Source: Pseudomonas sp. gcc21
Lineage (GTDB): Bacteria; Pseudomonadota; Gammaproteobacteria; Pseudomonadales; Pseudomonadaceae
Reading direction: 5' to 3'
Assembly: GCF_012844345.1 (NCBI RefSeq)
Contig: NZ_CP051625.1
Span: forward strand, 434,001-498,000
DNA: 64,000 bases
Position numbers and translations under genes: made by a program. The stretch's first letter is position 1. Each line of letters begins with the position of its first letter. Of this stretch, positions 18,172-25,952 are shown piece after piece. The notes beneath the pieces are model-generated. The model was not told the origin of the DNA. It saw only the letters and a program-made list of their open reading frames with translations, and made no database searches.

Positions 18172-19176
18172 ATGTCCATTCGCATTGGTATCAATGGATT
18201 TGGCCGGATCGGACGGCTCGCACTGCGCGCTGCATTCAATTGGCCAGACGTTGAGTTCGTCCAGATCAATGATCCCGCAGGCGATGCACCTACTCACGCG
18301 CATCTGCTGAATTTCGACTCTGTCCATGGGCGCTGGCAGCACCAGGCCACCGCAGAGAATGGCACCATTCTGGCTGGTGGACAGCGGATAGGGGTCACGG
18401 CTAATCAGGCCATTGCCGATACGGATTGGTCGGGTTGTGATGTGGTTATCGAAGCCAGCGGTCGGATGAAGACCGTCGCGCTACTCGAAGCCTATCTGCA
18501 GCAGGGTGTGCGGCGTGTAGTCGTCAGTGCGCCGGTCAAAGAGCCGGGCGCGCTGAATATCGTGATGGGCGTGAATGATCATCTGTTCGATCCGGCCGTT
18601 CACCGCATCGTCACCGCCGCCTCATGCACGACTAACTGTCTCGCGCCTGTGGTCAAGGTCATCCATGAACATCTGGGGATTCGCCATGGCTCGATCACTA
18701 CTATTCATGATTTGACCAATACCCAGAGCATTCTCGATCAACCGCACAAGGATCTGCGTCGGGCGCGGGCGTCGGGCATGAGTCTTATCCCGACAACGAC
18801 CGGATCGGCCACGGCGATTGCCGAGATTTTTCCGGAGCTCAAAGGCCGCCTGAATGGCCATGCGGTGCGCGTGCCGCTGGCAAACGCGTCATTGACCGAT
18901 TGCGTATTCGAAGTGGAGCGGGCGACCACAGTAGAGGAAGTCAATGCGTTGTTCCAGGCTGCGGCGGCTGATTATCTTCGCGGCATTCTCGGATATGAAG
19001 AGCGTCCACTGGTTTCCATTGATTACCGAACGGACCCGCGTTCATGCATCATCGATGCGCTGTCGACCATGGTGGTCAATGGCACCCAGGTGAAGCTTTA
19101 CGCCTGGTATGACAACGAATGGGGCTATGCGAACCGTACGGTCGAGCTGGCTCGGCTGGTGGGTGCTGCAGGCTGA
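18172..19176 (+). CDS. Arsenic-associated glyceraldehyde 3-phosphate dehydrogenase
   Basis: A 334-residue type I GAPDH. It begins [20 protein letters not shown], has the active-site [10 protein letters not shown] (Cys near 152) and the C-terminal [16 protein letters not shown]. With arsenate in place of phosphate, GAPDH forms the unstable 1-arseno-3-phosphoglycerate, which ArsJ exports; the arsJ gene follows 40 bases downstream. This context says the copy serves arsenate detoxification rather than central glycolysis. I chose ATG 18172 from the conserved N-terminus and GGGAAA upstream. Confidence 0.93.
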   Translation: MSIRIGINGFGRIGRLALRAAFNWPDVEFVQINDPAGDAPTHAHLLNFDSVHGRWQHQATAENGTILAGGQRIGVTANQAIADTDWSGCDVVIEASGRMKTVALLEAYLQQGVRRVVVSAPVKEPGALNIVMGVNDHLFDPAVHRIVTAASCTTNCLAPVVKVIHEHLGIRHGSITTIHDLTNTQSILDQPHKDLRRARASGMSLIPTTTGSATAIAEIFPELKGRLNGHAVRVPLANASLTDCVFEVERATTVEEVNALFQAAAADYLRGILGYEERPLVSIDYRTDPRSCIIDALSTMVVNGTQVKLYAWYDNEWGYANRTVELARLVGAAG

Positions 19177-19216
19177 TGCGATCGGTGTCGGTTGCCCCTA
19201 CAGGTAGCAGGGAGGT

Positions 19217-20449
19217 TTGATGAAGAGGGTGTCAGGGCTGTCCCCGGAGGTACGCCAGTATCTCGTGGTGACCGGTAATTACTGGGTATTCACGTTGACC
19301 GATGGCGCGTTGCGCATGCTGGTGGTGCTGCATTTTCATACGTTGGGGTACACGCCTCTGCAGATCGCCTCGCTGTTCCTGTTCTACGAGATATTCGGGG
19401 TGCTGACCAACCTGATCGGTGGCTACCTGGGTGCGCGGCTCGGTCTGAACCGCACGATGAATGTCGGGCTGGCATTGCAGGTGGTGGCGCTCCTGGTGCT
19501 CACTGCGCCAGTTTCCTGGTTGAGTGTGCCGCTGGTTATGGCCGCTCAGGCGCTATCGGGGATCGCCAAGGATCTGAACAAGATGTCGGCAAAGAGCTCG
19601 ATCAAGCTTCTTGTGCCTGCTGATCAACAGGGTGCGTTGTATCGATGGGTTGCGTTGCTGACCGGTTCGAAAAACGCACTCAAGGGCGTCGGGTTTTTCC
19701 TCGGCGCGCTCTTGCTCTCTACCGCAGGATTTCGTAGTGCGATGCTGGGGATGGCGGGTGCGCTGGCGCTGGTGTGGGTTTTCAGCGTGATTACGCTGAA
19801 AAAGGATCTGGGCAAGGCCAGCGCCAAACCGAAGTTCCGGGAGCTGTTATCCAAAAGCAGGGCAATCAACCTTCTGTCAGCGGCACGCATGTTTTTGTTC
19901 GGCGCCCGCGATATCTGGTTTGTGGTGGCCTTGCCAGTCTATCTGAGTACCGCCTTTGATTGGGACTTCTGGCGCGTGGGCGGTTTCATGGCGCTTTGGA
20001 TTATTGGTTACGGCATTGTGCAGACCTTTGCTCCTGCGCTGACTCGCTCACCTAGCGGTAGAGTGCCCGACGGCGGCGCTGCCTTGCTTTGGGCGATGTT
20101 GCTCGCCGGCTTGCCAGCAGCTATCGCACTGGCATTGGGCACAGACCTGTCTGAGCCTTTGGTGCTGGTGGGCGGCTTACTGGTCTTCGGTGTGCTGTTC
20201 GCTATCAATTCCTCGCTGCACAGCTACCTGATCGTCAGCTATGCCACAGACGATGGCGTATCGCTGGATGTGGGTTTCTATTACATGTCCAATGCCATGG
20301 GGCGATTGATCGGCACTTTGCTTTCGGGTTGGTTGTATCAGGCGTATGGGCTGGAAGTGTGTCTCTGGGCGTCCAGCGCCTTCGTAGTGGTCGCAGCGCT
20401 GATTTCCGTCGCGTTGCCGCGTCACTCTCCTGGTGAGCCCGTGCGCTAA
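19217..20449 (+). CDS. arsJ: Organoarsenical efflux permease ArsJ (major facilitator family)
   Basis: A 410-residue membrane protein with about twelve helices in the MFS pattern. The opening YWVFTLTDGALRMLVVLHFH and the segment GIAKDLNKMSAKSSIKLLVP are characteristic of ArsJ, which exports 1-arseno-3-phosphoglycerate made by the neighbouring GAPDH. An AGGGAGG site precedes the ATG. Together the two proteins give an arsenate efflux pathway that needs no arsenate reductase. No arsR, arsC or arsB lies in this window. Confidence 0.94.
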   Translation: MMKRVSGLSPEVRQYLVVTGNYWVFTLTDGALRMLVVLHFHTLGYTPLQIASLFLFYEIFGVLTNLIGGYLGARLGLNRTMNVGLALQVVALLVLTAPVSWLSVPLVMAAQALSGIAKDLNKMSAKSSIKLLVPADQQGALYRWVALLTGSKNALKGVGFFLGALLLSTAGFRSAMLGMAGALALVWVFSVITLKKDLGKASAKPKFRELLSKSRAINLLSAARMFLFGARDIWFVVALPVYLSTAFDWDFWRVGGFMALWIIGYGIVQTFAPALTRSPSGRVPDGGAALLWAMLLAGLPAAIALALGTDLSEPLVLVGGLLVFGVLFAINSSLHSYLIVSYATDDGVSLDVGFYYMSNAMGRLIGTLLSGWLYQAYGLEVCLWASSAFVVVAALISVALPRHSPGEPVR

Positions 20450-20553
20450 CAGCAGGAGAAAAGATTTCGCACGTATTCCATCTGCTGCCCGGAACGGTTG
20501 TCCATTGGTAGGGTCATCTATAAACGATGTGCCTTATCAAGGAGATCAGTTAG

Positions 20554-20913
20554 ATGATGAACAAACTGTACGATTCGAACGCACCACAGAATGTCCAGGG
20601 GTGGGAGCGTGCCGCTTCAGTTGCTGGTGGTCTGATGTTGTTGAAAAGAGGCATGCGTACCGGTGGGGTGGGTAGCGTTCTGGAACTTGCTCTGGGCGGC
20701 ATGGCGCTTTTACGCGGCGTTACCGGTCAGTGCAAGATGAAGCGTCAGCTGGTCGAGAGGCGCTCCGGTAAGCACGAGTCCAAGGAACGCTACAGCCATA
20801 TGCCGCTCGATTCCGAGGTGCATAGTCCTGACTTCCAGGACGCCGGTACGTCGATGCCTGACACCACCCCCATGGGCCACGAAACCCATCCCAAGACGAC
20901 CCCGGGTCTGTAA
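20554..20913 (+). CDS. Small protein with a YgaP-like (DUF2892-type) membrane segment
   Basis: A 119-residue protein. Residues about 15-60 (NVQGWERAASVAGGLMLL and GSVLELALGGMALLRGVTGQC) form two hydrophobic stretches like the DUF2892 domain of YgaP-type proteins. The C-terminal half is hydrophilic and Pro/His/Thr-rich, probably disordered. AAGGAG lies upstream of two adjacent ATG codons. The function is unknown. Confidence 0.7.
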   Translation: MMNKLYDSNAPQNVQGWERAASVAGGLMLLKRGMRTGGVGSVLELALGGMALLRGVTGQCKMKRQLVERRSGKHESKERYSHMPLDSEVHSPDFQDAGTSMPDTTPMGHETHPKTTPGL

Positions 20914-20967
20914 GCGCGGGTCGGCTCAGGTGCGGGATCGATCGCTGAGCCGACAATTATGAGCATC

Positions 20968-20998
20968 ACGAGCGAAGGGCCTATGGCCCTTTGCTCGT
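20968..20998. terminator. Hairpin between convergent genes at 20.9-21.0 kb
   Basis: A 14-bp stem with a three-base loop (ACGAGCGAAGGGCC / GGCCCTTTGCTCGT, one G-U pair) lies between two convergent genes. A second perfect 10-bp stem (20920-20929 with 20945-20954) precedes it. Both lack a long U-run. Confidence 0.5.
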
Positions 20999-21028
20999 TC
21001 TGCGAGCGCAGTTTATGCGCTTCTAGCG

Positions 21029-21328
21029 CTAACCATCGTTGTCCCGGTTGTCGGTGTCGCTCTCAGTGTCGTTTGCTTCGCCATTGGTGACCGGATCCTC
21101 AGCAGGATAAGTCTTTTTGTAAGGACTGGTGTGCGTTGCGTCGTCTGTTTCGCCGGATTCCGCGCCGCGGTTATTGGATGTATTGCTTTGCTGGCTGCCC
21201 GATTGGCTACTCGTCGTAGCCTGGCCTGTCTTGTGTTCGCCATTCTCCTGGTTTGCCAGTACCGCTGGGCCGGCGAGGCTGAATGAGGCGAGAATTGAAG
21301 CCGTTAGCAGTGTCTTGAGAGGATGCAT
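21029..21328 (-). CDS. Exported low-complexity Ser/Asn/Thr/Asp-rich protein
   Basis: A 99-residue protein with a clear signal peptide (1-25, KTLLTASILASFSLAGPAVL then A). The mature part is rich in Gln, Ser, Asn, Thr, Asp and Glu (QATTSSQSGSQQSNTSNNRG, then TESDTDNRDNDG) and is probably disordered in the periplasm. I chose ATG 21328 because AGGAG lies nine bases upstream; an earlier in-frame ATG at 21349 has none. No family recognised. Confidence 0.65.
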   Translation of the reverse strand: MHPLKTLLTASILASFSLAGPAVLANQENGEHKTGQATTSSQSGSQQSNTSNNRGAESGETDDATHTSPYKKTYPAEDPVTNGEANDTESDTDNRDNDG

Positions 21329-21545
21329 AAAGCGTGTCTCCTGGGACATGGCCGCGAATCAGTCGCCTGTGCGAGGCGGCTCCGGGCCGGTAAATTTCAG
21401 ATAGCAATATCAAGGTTGTGCGAGCCAGGCGGGGAAACACCACCAATGCTCGCTATGCACGATCAGTAGACTGGCAAACTGCCCAACCCGTTCAATGGAT
21501 GAGGGTGGGCAGGCAACCCGCCTTGCTGCGCATAAGGAGACGGAT

Positions 21546-22583
21546 TTGAACTTCTTCAATCCTTCAACCTGGTCGCTGACCCTGAGCGTTCTCGTGTTCT
21601 GCCTGTGTGCCGGCGTGATCACCATGTTGGGCACCCTGATAACGCGGGTCGTTGATCAGCTGGCGGATCGAACCGGGTTGGGCGAAGCCGTCGTGGGCGC
21701 GGTGTTGCTGGGGGCGGCTACCTCGCTGTCAGGCGCGGTGCTGTCCGTTACCGCCGCCTGGAATGGCAACCCGGATCTGGCTTTGGCCAATGCTCTGGGT
21801 GGCATCGCTGTGCAGACCCTTTTTCTGGTTGTGGCGGATATGACGCACACCCGGGCGAATCTGGAGCATGCAGCCGCCTCGGCGCCGAACATGTTGCAGA
21901 ACGCGTTGCTCATTACCCTGCTTGGCGTATTGTTGCTGGCGCCCAACCTGCCTGACGTGACCGTCTGGAATATCCATCCGGTTACCCCGATCCTGTTGGC
22001 GCTGTACGTGTACGGTATCAATCTGGTGAGCAAGGCCCGCAGCCATCCCATGTGGCATCCCCAGGTGACCGATGAAACGCGTGAGGATACGCCCGACGAC
22101 GAGTCGGCCACGCCATCGCTGGCAAAGCTCTGGGTCAGCTTCCTGCTGCTGATGGGCGGGCTGGGCATCGCCGGCTGGCTGCTTGAGCCGGCTGCAACCA
22201 ATATTGCCCGGCTCACCGGCCTCGGCCAGACGACGGTCGGGGTGCTGCTGACAGCCATCAGCACGTCTATTCCTGAACTGGTTACCTCGATCGCGGCAGT
22301 CCGCCGGGGCGCGCTGACGCTGGCCGTCGGCGGTATCGTCGGTGGGAATGCATTCGATACCTTGTTCACCGCAGCTTCGGATGTTGCTTACCGTGGCGGC
22401 TCGATTTACCACGTGATGTCCGGACAGATATTGCTATGGGTCTCGTTGACCATGGTCATGTCGGCGGTGCTGATGATGGGCTTGATCAGACGTCAGGAGC
22501 AGGGGCCGGGGCGTGTTGGCGCGGAGAGCGTTGCGATAGTGCTGTTGTATCTGCTCGGGGTGGCGTTGCTGGTGATGGGATAG
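21546..22583 (+). CDS. Cation antiporter of the Na+/Ca2+ exchanger superfamily
   Basis: A 345-residue membrane protein with two inverted repeats of about five helices each. The first alpha repeat has GEAVVGAVLLGAATSLSGAV and the second has TTVGVLLTAISTSIPELVTS with AAVRRGALTLAVGGIVGGNA, the ion-binding motifs of the exchanger family. An acidic loop (about 170-190, REDTPDDESA) separates the halves. I chose the TTG at 21546 because AAGGAG lies seven bases upstream and no ATG fits. The ion cannot be specified from sequence. Confidence 0.85.
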   Translation: MNFFNPSTWSLTLSVLVFCLCAGVITMLGTLITRVVDQLADRTGLGEAVVGAVLLGAATSLSGAVLSVTAAWNGNPDLALANALGGIAVQTLFLVVADMTHTRANLEHAAASAPNMLQNALLITLLGVLLLAPNLPDVTVWNIHPVTPILLALYVYGINLVSKARSHPMWHPQVTDETREDTPDDESATPSLAKLWVSFLLLMGGLGIAGWLLEPAATNIARLTGLGQTTVGVLLTAISTSIPELVTSIAAVRRGALTLAVGGIVGGNAFDTLFTAASDVAYRGGSIYHVMSGQILLWVSLTMVMSAVLMMGLIRRQEQGPGRVGAESVAIVLLYLLGVALLVMG

Positions 22584-22649
22584 TCGAACATCAGGAATGA
22601 CGCAGCGGTTTCGGAGGGGGCGGGCATCCATGCCCTGCGATGCTACCCG

Positions 22650-24047
22650 TTAATGCTTGCGACGCCCTTTGCCGACGTCTGATTTGGCCGCTTCCCTGAT
22701 GGTTAGCAGTCCATCCGCCGGCAGTACATAGCCATCCGATACATTGCTGCCTACCGCTTTGGTCACCTTGGCCACGTACTTACCGTGGTTGCGATAAAGC
22801 TCCTTGAGCTGTGCTTGATCAAGCGGCTCATGGCTGCCAAACAGGAAGCAGAACGTCTCTCCCGCGTTATCGCCGGTGTTGATTGCCGTCGGAACGGCCA
22901 ACTGTGAAAGCTGGATGCCGCCCTGCGCCAGACCCAACTCGTTACGCACCTTGGTGGTTCCCTCGAACTCCAGATAAGGCGCGCTGGGCGGCGTTTCTCC
23001 GTCAATCCAGTCCACCAGGTGATCATGTGCGGCCACGACAACGTGATGCAGCGGGATCCGGCTGAAGGGTTCGGCCACGCACTCATATTCCGGCGCGCCA
23101 TCTGGCAGGTCCCGTTCCGAAAGCGGTGCGCGGTAGGCCTGCCCCTGATAACCGGAGTGGGCCGCCCCGGCCACTTCCCATCGACGGTATACTTCGCTAT
23201 CGGGCCGCCGGCCTTCAGGCGTTCTCACGTCGGTTTCTGACAGGATATGAAATACCGGTTCGGCGCCCGCGCGCGAAGGTCCGGGCCCCACGACAAAGTT
23301 GTAGCCATCGAATACCGGATTCTCGACCTGGGGCAGGATGTTGTCGTAGTAGATCGTCATTCGTGCGGCTGATTGTGAGCCGCCCACTGCGAGTACTTTC
23401 TCGACGTTCAGCCCGCCCATGGGATCGATATCGCCTGGCTGCCGAACCGCTTCCGCTGCCTGGGCGAAGATGTCATAGGACAGCTCGTCTGTGGTGTAAG
23501 TCCCGCCACCTGTGACATCCAGTTCACCGTAGCGGGTAGGACTCCACTCGGTTAGCTGGTTTACCCCGACGCGCTGGGCTGACACACCCACCCAGGCGAA
23601 GCCCGCCCGCATGAGCTGCTCACCATGCCAGAGTGCATCCAGGTCATAGCCGGCTGTCACGTTCTGCCATTCCATGATGACTGTGCCGTTGAACTTACGC
23701 GGTGATTTCGGGCGACGTACGACGATGCGCGTGCGATAGGGGACATCTTCAGCGAGTTGCTCGCCCTCAACGCTGTATCCGGTTGCGGTCCCGGACAGAT
23801 AGAACTCTTCTTCTACATAGCCGCGTCGGGTCAGCGCGTCGTGAGTGGCGAAGAACGGGTAGGTATTCTCGATTTTTGCTGCGAGCGGATCGCCGGGAGG
23901 CGAGCCCGGTATAGGGCCGTCGATCGCGGGTGCCGCAAGCAGGCTGGTCGACCAGGACAAGCCCAGCGCCAGGCCAGCCAGCAGGAAGAAGGGACTTCGG
24001 GCAGACTGCGTCCCGTTTTGGGGTGAAGCGGTTCTGTCGCGCATCAT
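22650..24047 (-). CDS. Exported alpha/beta hydrolase-domain protein (Abhydrolase_10-like)
   Basis: A protein of about 465 residues with a signal peptide (FFLLAGLALGLSWSTSLLAA). It has the family blocks VIMEWQNVTAGYDLDALW, GVSAQRVGVNQ, and VLAVGGSQSAARMTIYYDN, where the Ser of GGSQSA is the likely nucleophile; WEVAGAAHSGYQ and HHVVVAAHDHL supply His candidates. These are uncharacterised exported hydrolases. Two adjacent ATGs (24047 and 24044) follow GGAG. The upstream palindrome at 24081-24101 suggests repressor control. Confidence 0.8.
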   Translation of the reverse strand: MMRDRTASPQNGTQSARSPFFLLAGLALGLSWSTSLLAAPAIDGPIPGSPPGDPLAAKIENTYPFFATHDALTRRGYVEEEFYLSGTATGYSVEGEQLAEDVPYRTRIVVRRPKSPRKFNGTVIMEWQNVTAGYDLDALWHGEQLMRAGFAWVGVSAQRVGVNQLTEWSPTRYGELDVTGGGTYTTDELSYDIFAQAAEAVRQPGDIDPMGGLNVEKVLAVGGSQSAARMTIYYDNILPQVENPVFDGYNFVVGPGPSRAGAEPVFHILSETDVRTPEGRRPDSEVYRRWEVAGAAHSGYQGQAYRAPLSERDLPDGAPEYECVAEPFSRIPLHHVVVAAHDHLVDWIDGETPPSAPYLEFEGTTKVRNELGLAQGGIQLSQLAVPTAINTGDNAGETFCFLFGSHEPLDQAQLKELYRNHGKYVAKVTKAVGSNVSDGYVLPADGLLTIREAAKSDVGKGRRKH

Positions 24048-24305
24048 GAAGGGCTCCAATATTATTCTTCTGAGACGTTCTGGACGTATGTCCAATATTG
24101 GTACTAGTTCTGCGTTTCGTCTGTGTCAAGTGCAACGCTCAAGGTTGCCCGTTTCAGGCTTGGCCTGCTGTGCTCTGGTTGGGCAATTTCGGCAGAGTTT
24201 CTTTTGCCAAGGCTGGTTAAGAAGGTCTCGCGTTGAATTGGCGGGCAGAGGTTGCTTCCTTGCCGGCCGATCAGCTAAAGTCGGGTCAATTCAATGGAGA
24301 TTCCC
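24048..24305. promoter_or_regulatory. Divergent promoter region with a TGGAC-N4-GTCCA operator-like palindrome
   Basis: TGGACGTATGTCCA (24081-24094) is a perfect inverted repeat with a 4-base centre, and it overlaps the perfect 10-bp palindrome CCAATATTGG (24092-24101). Such sites commonly bind TetR-type repressors; no regulator gene is adjacent. Facing right, TTGCTT (24252-24257) and TAAAGT (24276-24281) with an 18-base spacer are a plausible promoter for the attenuator leader that starts at 24306. Confidence 0.4.
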
Positions 24306-24437
24306 ATGTCCTTGCTGCAACGTGATCACCTCAAAGCTTCTGCCTGCGCCCTCCGCGCAGCGTTGGCGCGCGGGTGTTCGGTTGCAGCCGGCAAGTATTT
24401 CTATTTTGGGTATTGGTTCAGCCACTGGCGCGCCTGA
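24306..24437 (+). CDS. Aromatic-rich leader peptide 1 of the DAHP synthase gene (attenuator)
   Basis: A 43-residue peptide with GGAGA five bases before its ATG. The last third reads KYFYFGYWFSHWRA: Tyr at 31, 33 and 36, Phe at 32, 34 and 38, Trp at 37 and 41, eight aromatic residues in eleven. Such a cluster near the stop codon is the mark of ribosome-mediated attenuation. A hairpin at 24425-24454 overlaps the last codons and stop, and a strong intrinsic terminator follows at 24488. The downstream gene makes the first enzyme of aromatic amino acid synthesis. I know of no named leader with this sequence. The function is inferred from position and composition. Confidence 0.85.
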   Translation: MSLLQRDHLKASACALRAALARGCSVAAGKYFYFGYWFSHWRA

Positions 24438-24487
24438 TACCCCCAGGCGGCCAGATTTAACGGGTCGCGACCAAAGAATTTTCGAAA

Positions 24488-24517
24488 CCCCGGTCGGCAA
24501 CCCGACCGGGGTTTTTT
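24488..24517 (+). terminator. Attenuator terminator upstream of the DAHP synthase gene
   Basis: A perfect 10-bp stem CCCCGGTCGG / CCGACCGGGG with a CAAC loop is followed by six T residues. Three A residues before the stem extend it against the U-run. It lies 50 bases after the stop codon of leader peptide 1 and 160 bases before the structural gene. A competing GGTCGCGACC palindrome lies just upstream (24464-24473). Confidence 0.92.
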
Positions 24518-24543
24518 ATTTTCTATCGATTGAGGATATGACT

Positions 24544-24639
24544 ATGTACAGCTACCGCAGCCATGCTTCGTTTTGCTACCGCAACTGGCGATTTACCAGT
24601 GCTCTGCGCACACCAGACCTCGAACGAACACTACGATAG
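24544..24639 (+). CDS. Aromatic-rich leader peptide 2 ahead of the DAHP synthase gene
   Basis: A 31-residue peptide starting MYSYRSHASFCYRNWRF, with GAGG seven bases before the ATG. Tyr is at 2, 4 and 12, Phe at 10 and 17, Trp at 15: six aromatic residues in the first seventeen. It lies after the attenuator terminator and 39 bases before the DAHP synthase start. A short hairpin (GCGGC TTT GCCGC, 24647-24659) lies just after its stop, near the ribosome site of the structural gene, without a U-run. It could tune translation or a second termination step; this is inference. An in-frame ATG at 24538 is an alternative start. Confidence 0.7.
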   Translation: MYSYRSHASFCYRNWRFTSALRTPDLERTLR

Positions 24640-24678
24640 CGCCGCAGCGGCTTTGCCGCCCGGCTAAGGAAAGCATTC

Positions 24679-25761
24679 ATGAACGCCAATGTTTCAGCCC
24701 TGACTCCCAGTGATCTGGCTATAGCCACGCCGACTTCGCCAGTACTCCAGCGCACTGCACAAACGCTCCCCACTCCCGCCCAGCTGCGTGGCCGCCTGCC
24801 GCTTTCACCTGAGCTGGCCGTATCGATCCAACACCATCGCACTGCAATCCGCGCTGTGCTGAACGGCGAAGACGATCGTTTGCTGGTGGTGGTCGGCCCC
24901 TGTTCGCTACACGATCCGGACGCTGCCATTGAGTATGCCCAGCGTCTGGCTGAGCTGGATGATCAGGTAAGTGACCAACTGTTGCTGGTCATGCGCGCCT
25001 ATGTCGAAAAGCCGCGAACTACCATAGGGTGGAAAGGGTTGTTATACGACCCGCGTCTCGATGGCACCGGCGACATGGCCGAAGGGCTGGCGCTGTCGCG
25101 TCGCCTGATGCTGTCTATCACCGAGGCAGGCTTGCCCATCGCTACTGAACTGTTGCAGCCGATGGCTGCGGGTTACTTCGATGATCTCCTGGCTTGGGCT
25201 GCAATCGGGGCGCGAACCAGCGAGTCGCAGATACACCGGGAAATGGTCAGTGGGCTTGATCTGCCGGTGGGCTTCAAGAACGGCACGGATGGCAGCCTGG
25301 GCATCGCCTGCGATGCAATGCGCTCAGCTGAGCATGCGCACCAGCACTTTGGAATCAGTGAAAACGGGCAGCCAGCGTTGATTCAGACCCGGGGTAATCC
25401 GGATACGCATCTGGTGCTGCGTGGTGGCTATGCAGGACCAAATTACCATCCGGAAGCGATAGCGGCGGCGCGTACAGCCTTGGCTCGCCAAGGGATCGAC
25501 GCCGGCCTGGTGGTTGACTGCAGTCATGCCAACAGTGGTAAGGACCCGTTGCGCCAGCCCGCCGTGCTCGAGTCGGTTGTCGAGCAACGCCGGAGAGGCG
25601 AGCGATTACTCCGCGGCGTGATGCTCGAAGGGCACTTGTACGACGGCTGCCAGCCGCTGTCATCGCGGCTGGAGTACGGTGTATCGATTACCGATGGCTG
25701 CCTGGGCTGGAGCAAGACTGAAGCGGCCCTGATGCAAGCCGCCGAGCGGTTGCGAGCCTAG
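24679..25761 (+). CDS. 3-deoxy-7-phosphoheptulonate (DAHP) synthase, class I
   Basis: A 360-residue class I alpha DAHP synthase, which condenses phosphoenolpyruvate and erythrose 4-phosphate in the first step of the shikimate pathway. Visible blocks are VVVGPCSLHDPDAAIEYAQR, MRAYVEKPRTTIGWKGL, GARTSESQIHREMVSGL, GFKNGTDGSLGIACDAM and VDCSHANSGKDP, containing metal and PEP ligands. Length and N-terminal extension match the E. coli AroF/G/H type. Which amino acid inhibits it cannot be read safely. The upstream double leader suggests attenuation in response to aromatic amino acids. Confidence 0.94.
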   Translation: MNANVSALTPSDLAIATPTSPVLQRTAQTLPTPAQLRGRLPLSPELAVSIQHHRTAIRAVLNGEDDRLLVVVGPCSLHDPDAAIEYAQRLAELDDQVSDQLLLVMRAYVEKPRTTIGWKGLLYDPRLDGTGDMAEGLALSRRLMLSITEAGLPIATELLQPMAAGYFDDLLAWAAIGARTSESQIHREMVSGLDLPVGFKNGTDGSLGIACDAMRSAEHAHQHFGISENGQPALIQTRGNPDTHLVLRGGYAGPNYHPEAIAAARTALARQGIDAGLVVDCSHANSGKDPLRQPAVLESVVEQRRRGERLLRGVMLEGHLYDGCQPLSSRLEYGVSITDGCLGWSKTEAALMQAAERLRA

Positions 25762-25952
25762 CCGTTCGGCGAAGGCAGCACTTCGGCGATTGCCTGACAA
25801 CGCGGCGATTGCGTTCTACACTCGGAGCCTGTCCGGGCCGGACGCACTCGTGAGTCAAATGCTCAATCGCCGTGGCATTGCTGGTTTGATCTTTCAACGT
25901 TGCGTATGGCGCGAAGCATTTCACTGTTCTGCTTGCCAAAGGTCACCCAGCC

